Made by a program: the position numbers and the translations under genes. A stretch of 64,000 nucleotides of DNA from Galaxea fascicularis. Taxonomy: Eukaryota > Cnidaria > Anthozoa > Scleractinia > Euphylliidae. The stretch covers positions 1,500,201-1,564,200 of the forward strand of contig OX419342.1 in the NCBI GenBank assembly GCA_948470475.1. Direction: 5' to 3'. Shown here piece after piece: positions 59,152 through 64,000 of the stretch (its first letter is position 1; each line of letters starts with the position of its first letter). The notes beneath the pieces are model-generated. The model ran no database searches. It was not told the origin of the DNA and was given only the letters and a program-made list of their open reading frames with translations.

Positions 59152-59382
59152 GGGATGACGCTTCTGTGGGGGAGAATGAAGACGATTCTACCACGCGGAA
59201 GCTTCTAAGTACGTGTGTACCACAGCCGGTGCGTCCTAAGGGACGTAGATCATGTGCAATTTTGTGTCCTTTGAAATTTTTTGTGCGTAAAAGATTGTAG
59301 GTCGCATGGGTAGAAAAATGATAACGAAGGATGTGATTTGATACAATTTTTTGGCTAACTGATTACAACGAAAAACAAAGTG

Positions 59383-59432
59383 GACACTGAAGACGATGGC
59401 CGACCAAAGGTGCCATCGTCTTTAGTGTCCTT
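59383..59432. repeat. Short hairpin GACACTGAAGACGATGGC
   Basis: ACACTGAAGACGATGGC pairs with GCCATCGTCTTTAGTGT around a short loop. Possibly the end of a repeat family. Confidence 0.6.
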
Positions 59433-59807
59433 GACTGAAACGTTCTGTTCATGTGTTGTTGCTTTTTCGTCACTCAGTTTTTTGTACTCGTCTTAGCACA
59501 CAGTCGAGTTCTCCCAACATTAAAATGTCCGGACTTAATCGAAATGTTTGTAGTCAAAAGGAAACAGGTTACATCCCTGAAGAGCGCATGAATTTAGTTA
59601 CCATTATGAACAAGGGGGTAAAAGATAAACATATGAACTGACAAAACAAAAGAACTCAATCAGTAGGCAGTTTCATTCATCAGATGAAAACTCTTTAGAT
59701 GCGTCATTCAATGATCTTGCAGATCAGAGCTGTACTGACGTTAACTGAAAAAGCTTTGGCTTAACTCCCAAAACAATTTAAATCAAAATGACACTTTAAT
59801 AATGATA

Positions 59808-60112
59808 ATAATAATACAGGCACTGAGAACGAATTGTGTCAAGTTCAACATCGACAAGTCAGTGGATTCGCCACTTTGTAGATTGTGTGGTGAGAAAGGT
59901 GAAACAATGAACCACATTATTAGTCAGAATGTAATAAACTGGCGCAGAAAGAGTACAAGAGAAGACAACAATATTGCCACGATCTAGACAGAACGGTGAG
60001 ATATGGTATGAACACCAACCAGAAAGGGTCGTGGAAACCCAAAGTTATAAGATCTTGTTGGACATGACCATTCAGTGCGACCATATCATCGCAGCCAGAA
60101 AACCAGAGTACG
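59808..60112 (+). pseudogene. Decayed LINE reverse-transcriptase C-terminal fragment
   Basis: Two adjacent frames carry pieces of one polypeptide. The first has QALRTNCVKFNIDK and the zinc-finger-like CRLCGEKGETMNHIISQ. The second has IWYEHQPERVVE and IQCDHIIAARKPE. Both match the 3' end of a LINE ORF common in cnidarians. The last metal-binding Cys is replaced and the junction is shifted and deleted, so it is dead. Confidence 0.65.
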
Positions 60113-60117
60113 TCCCC

Positions 60118-60327
60118 TACTCTTTGCGATCAGTGTGTGGGTTCTTTAACGTCCCACACCGGTACTGTGAGACTAGAAAGTCTAACCATTTGCAGATGTC
60201 ATTACAAAGGTAGCATTTTCTCCTCAATTGTTTAAAGACCCTGAGTGTTGGTCCGGCCTGGGCTTGAACCCCCAACCTCCCGCACAGCAGTCCGGTGCTC
60301 TACCACTGAGCCAACCGGTTGGACAGG
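60118..60327 (-). mobile_element. tRNA-derived SINE abutting the LINE fragment
   Basis: On the minus strand the head reads TTGGCTCAGTGGTAGAGCAC and GGGGGTTCAAGCC (boxes A and B). The body includes the complement of TGTGGGTTCTTTAACGTCCC and GACTAGAAAGTCTAACCATT, a coral SINE body I recognise. It directly follows the LINE piece. Confidence 0.6.
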
Positions 60328-60442
60328 ACTCTTGTAGAAAATAGCCTTGCTAGGAATGTCTTCGATGGATTACAAAACTGAAAATTGCAATTAAAAAAAG
60401 ATGATCATAATCAAACGGATCAAATAAAAGATATAGACATAC

Positions 60443-60535
60443 TAGCCTCCCACGCAGTCGTTTTTTGGGGAGTCGTATTTCACCCCCAGTGGAGGTGAAA
60501 TACGACTCCCCTAAAAACGACTGCGTGGGAGGCTA
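60443..60535. mobile_element. 93-bp fold-back MITE with 9-bp target duplication
   Basis: TAGCCTCCCACGCAGTCGTT at the left is answered by its complement at the right, giving an almost complete hairpin. It is flanked exactly by TAGACATAC (60434-60442 and 60536-60544). The ends share TAG.CTC.CACGCAG.CG with the element at 50919-51000. Confidence 0.85.
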
Positions 60536-60544
60536 TAGACATAC

Positions 60545-61858
60545 AAGCTTCCCATCTTTACTGATATCTCAGGTGTGCACTAAATTCTCCGCACAAGATT
60601 CGTGTTACCGAAAACATTTTCAGGGCGAGCTGGCATTCTTTGAGCAACGTCCTCCACTGAGCCCCTTAAAAAAAACCTCCGGCGGATTTTGACGTCTCAT
60701 GGAAGATGCAGGATGCTTTACGCAGAGTTTCATTAAACATAATTCTAGCTTATATTTTAATTCCATTTGGCCACGAGTTATTCACCGTTCTGTCTGCCTG
60801 CTTGGCCCATAGCACCGTGCTCAATTCGCCAATATTTTTAAATCGGCGCGGGATCTCAACCACAAAGAACGTGGAAGATAGCATGTAACATTTCTAGTGT
60901 TAACGTCTTCATCATTCACAAAAGGTCGCTATGGTGATATTGTAAATGAAATATAAATAAAATTGTACTTTGTCTTCTGTCCGAAGGTTCCAACATCAGA
61001 ATATAATATCGAAAATTCACCGATCTTAACAATCTTACAAGTGCTGATTTAGTCTCATTCCTGAAACTAAACTCGCTGCGTTGAGGAATATTTGAGAACA
61101 AAGTGCACATTTCAAAATTGGAATTTCGCTTTATTTGCTAAGTGTTGTAGGGCACTAAAATATATAGCTGGTTTTCACGTTACGTTATCACCGCTACGCT
61201 GGTGGACGCTAAACAATAGATCTCTCATTATCTCGCTTTGTTTATCCACAAGCATTATGTTATTCGTTTCAAGACTTTGCTATCTGTTCCTCTAGAGATT
61301 GCCTCAAAACCACCTATAGACGTACTACAGAAAATTATATCGGCTGGCACTCACTAGTGCTTATTTTTAGTTCCGTGGGTAGAGTGCTATAGCCTGGCTT
61401 AATAACTCAACTCCAGACAAAGTCTAAACTCAACGAAAAAAGAACTTCCAGAAGAAATGCAAAACAGATCTGGCTGTTGTTTCGTGGAAAATTTCATGAA
61501 TATGGAATATTGCAAAAAGGAGGGGGTAAAACGCATTTATTGCGTTACAATAACAGTGTCCTCAACACTAAAATTAATACAAAAATTATTCAGTGTAAAG
61601 CACAGAGAAATACACCAAACTAATACTCGCTAATTCTACTGTATATTATAGTTATAGATGGAGAATTGTAAATTGCCTTAAACGTCTTACCATTAGGTGT
61701 AATATATTACCACAACGACAGCAGAAAACACTTCATGCTTCCATTAACGAGCGTTTTTCCGTGGAAACCTTAGCGTCAAATTAATATTGTAATTCACGAT
61801 TGGCTGCTTTAATTACGAATTTCTTAATTTCTATTCCTTGTGCGTTGTGAAAACCGTC
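60545..61858. other. Presumed upstream region of the sulfotransferase
   Basis: No coding exon or repeat recognised. It should contain the promoter and 5' untranslated sequence of the sulfotransferase gene. Confidence 0.4.
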
Positions 61859-62168
61859 ATGAGGCGAATGAAGAAGAAGAGGCTTCTAAAATTGATGTCT
61901 ATTTTTCTTTGCTTTATAGCTTTGTCTTGGATTGGTTTTTATCTTGTAGGACCAAACACACCACCATATGCAGATACAATATCACAATTTCAGCCCATGC
62001 CAGGATTCAACGACTATGAGAAACTTCAACTGGCAGACTTAACAACGAAGAATATTTACAAAAAATCATCCACCGCAAAGAAGACTTTAATCGTGGTATC
62101 CCATGGTCGCTCTGGTTCTTCAATCACAGGCGACATTTTCAACCACCATCCATCCGTGTTTTACATGG
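61859..62168 (+). CDS. Carbohydrate sulfotransferase, first coding exon (gene continues beyond window)
   Basis: The ATG at 61859 gives a short basic cytosolic tail (MRRMKKKRLLK), one transmembrane anchor (residues ~9-30) and a lumenal stem. It then reads TLIVVSHGRSGSSITGDIFN, the 5'-phosphosulfate-binding loop (RSGSS) of PAPS-dependent Golgi sulfotransferases, and HHPSVFYM. The donor GTATAT follows 62168, leaving phase 1. The 3'-phosphate-binding motif and the rest of the enzyme must lie to the right of the window. Closest in pattern to the CHST1-7 galactose/GlcNAc 6-O-sulfotransferases, which sulfate glycosaminoglycan or mucin sugars. The in-frame codons upstream of the ATG contain no other ATG. 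Confidence 0.85.
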
Positions 62169-62265
62169 GTATATATGTAAATAAAAATTTTGCAGTTTTA
62201 TATATCTATAGATAGCCAATAAAATTTCGCAAAAAACATTATCAGTATACTATTATTATATACCG

Positions 62266-62722
62266 AACGTAAATTTCGCAGTAATTGAAATTCCATTAAC
62301 TGCGAAATATTTTACCCTGAAAATGTATGGTATAAACACAAATTTCGCATTTATTGAAATGTCATTAACTGCGAAATGTTTCCTTATAAATTTATATTGA
62401 GACCACAAATTTCGCAGTTATTTAAATGTCATTAACGGCGAAAAGTTCTGTCTAAATATGTATGGCCACCATAATATTTCGCAGTTATTGAAATGTCATT
62501 AACGGCGAAATGTTTCCGTCCTAATATATGTGTGAACCACAAATTTCGCAGCTAGTTCAATGTCATAAACGGCGAAACGTTTCCGTCTAAATATAACTTG
62601 GAAGCTTAGAATTTCGCAGTTATTTAAATGTTATTAACTGCGAAACTTTTCCGTCCAAAAGAAAATTGGAACCATAGAATTTCGCAGTTATTGAAATGTC
62701 ATTAACGGCGAAAAGTTCCCCT
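62266..62722. repeat. ~67-bp minisatellite with a palindromic core, about 7 units
   Basis: Units start near 62269, 62340, 62405, 62471, 62540, 62608 and 62676. Each contains ATTTCGCAGTTATTGAAATG followed by TCATTAACGGCGAAA. TTTCGCAGTTA and TAACTGCGAAA are exact reverse complements about 12 bp apart, so every unit can form a hairpin. The array is in the intron just after sulfotransferase exon 1. Confidence 0.9.
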
Positions 62723-63004
62723 CTCGCTAAAAAGTAGAATCACCACAGGTAGCCCAAGCTACTTTGGGAACCGTCAACATGACATTGCGTTACAGCATTA
62801 TTATAAGAATTTGTTTGGGAATGTAATGATCGTACAAAATAGTTCAAAATAAGGAAAACGAAATAAGAAAATAGACTTCCCTGTCCTGTTGTGTGTATAA
62901 CTTGCGTTTTTATGACGTTTGGAGGGGTTTCAGAGCGATTTCAGTGGATTTTAGCTTCTCTGTATTCTTCTCCATATGAAGAGAGCCTTGTACGCCCTTT
63001 GAGC

Positions 63005-63806
63005 GCTAGCCTGCAGAACAGGCGTATTTTTTGCGTATTCAGGCGGACAGAGGATAAAGCGAGGCGAGCGCAAAGGAAAGAGCGCAAAATAAATAACGCC
63101 TTTACGTATACCATTGTTCAAGCTGTTCCGCCCCTAGACACACCCTACAACACCAGTTAATCACAGCGTTAAACAACAGTGGCAATCATGGCGCGTTGTG
63201 GGCCAAATGTACAAATTTCAAAGGTCGATCTTGTTTTCATCTCTAAAACGGAGAAAGTACTTCTTTGGGACTTAAAATGGAAAGGAAAAACACAAATAAA
63301 TATTTAGGTGGCCTCAGAATGGAATATTAAGGTGTACAGAGTCCTCAAACCGAATATGAATGATTTGAGCCAAAAAAGCCTTAGAAACAATGCAAGAAAG
63401 ATGTATATAACTTACCAGTGGCTTTCGATACACGTCTCTGAAATGAAAGAAAAATTCGTGTCCCGAGCAGGATCCGAACCCGCGACTCCCCGCATACTAG
63501 TCGGGCGTGATATCTTTTATTTCAGAGACGTGTATCGAAAGCCACTGGTAAGTTATTTACTTCTTTCTTTCATTAGTCCTCAAGCCTTTCTGGTGAATAA
63601 TTTTTTCAACAGCCACGAAAACATGACGATCGGTGTAAGGGCACGGTGTAAAATGACTGCAAAAGTCAGTGGTAAAATGCGTGAAGAAATTTTCGCGTTC
63701 TTTCCATCGCGCACGACTTGCGCTTCGCGCTCGCCTCGCTATCGCCTCTGTTCGTCTAAAATACGCCAAAAAAAATTACGCCTGTTCTGTAGGCTATTTG
63801 GCCGCC
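63005..63806. mobile_element. ~800-bp non-autonomous element with long inverted ends
   Basis: The left end, GCCTGCAGAACAGGCGTATT followed by GGCGGACAGAGGATAAAGCG and AGGCGAGCGC, is matched by the complement of the right end (63690-63806: GCGCTCGCCTCGCTATCGCC, ACGCCTGTTCTGTAGGC). It carries an inner inverted repeat at 63408-63556 and lies in the sulfotransferase intron. Confidence 0.65.
63408..63556 (-). repeat. Inverted repeat around a tRNA-like core
   Basis: CTTACCAGTGGCTTTCGATA and CACGTCTCTGAAAT recur inverted as ATTTCAGAGACGTG and TATCGAAAGCCACTGGTAAG. The centre has, on the minus strand, GAGTCGCGGGTTCGGATCC, a box-B-like sequence. Likely a SINE or its fold-back derivative, nested inside the larger element. 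Confidence 0.65.
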
Positions 63807-64000
63807 GACCATTTAAGCGGATAGGATTGCAACAGACGCTCAACAGGATCCCATGTTTTCAATTCTATCACGTAGAGTGATTTGAATCATCAACAGATCG
63901 ATTTGCGCTACAACTGTATGGTGATTTTAACTGGAAATCCGAGGATTCCTCTGCTCCCTGTGCTTTGCTGTGTAATATCTCTATTGCCTTTGTCATTTCT

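Noticed and set aside
62266..62722. CRISPR-like alternation of conserved palindromic repeats and variable linkers
   Set aside because: Superficially similar, but the linkers are related to one another, the host is eukaryotic and no cas genes exist; it is a minisatellite.
63460..63500. tRNA-like sequence near CGAACCCGCGACTC
   Set aside because: Only a box-B region is convincing and it is embedded in an inverted repeat, so a repeat is more likely than a tRNA gene.

Overview
The window is eukaryotic nuclear DNA: split genes with GT-AG introns, low gene density and many short inverted-repeat transposons and tRNA-derived SINEs. Several interspersed repeats resemble families I know from reef-building corals and other anthozoans, and the proteins are metazoan, so a scleractinian coral or close cnidarian is the likeliest source. 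That is an inference from remembered repeat families, not a database result.

Layout. (1) 24528-1518, minus: a giant kinesin gene of about 21 coding exons. Every exon junction was checked by hand and the reading frame closes over the whole length, giving about 4,036 residues: an N-terminal motor with intact nucleotide-binding motifs, a neck/linker region, then over 3,000 residues of coiled coil, most of it in one 9.5-kb exon. (2) 33677-27673, minus: a three-exon VWA5A-like gene (VIT plus von Willebrand A domain, 826 aa). (3) 56718-37199, minus: an 18-exon secreted ADAMTS-like matrix protein (signal peptide, TSP1, cysteine-rich and spacer modules, six further TSP1 modules, threonine-rich mucin-like stretch, two Ig domains, PLAC domain; 1,174 aa). 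(4) 61859-62168, plus: first coding exon of a Golgi carbohydrate sulfotransferase that runs off the right edge. The genes share no evident pathway; genes 3 and 4 could both concern extracellular matrix.

Between and inside the genes lies a dense set of non-autonomous elements. They include a piggyBac-type MITE with TTAA duplications (486-903), a SINE split by a MITE (14993-15325), a near-perfect 1-kb palindrome (20420-21409), four exact-period 128-bp tandem repeats (23651-24162), TA-flanked mariner/pogo-type MITEs, two tiny fold-back MITEs with perfect 9-bp target duplications (50919-51000 and 60443-60535), a decayed LINE fragment, and a minisatellite whose unit carries a palindromic core (62266-62722).

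The most notable item is the giant kinesin: a head that looks closest to the plant/protist ARK-type kinesins, with a long insertion before switch II, joined to one of the longest coiled-coil tails I would expect in the superfamily.
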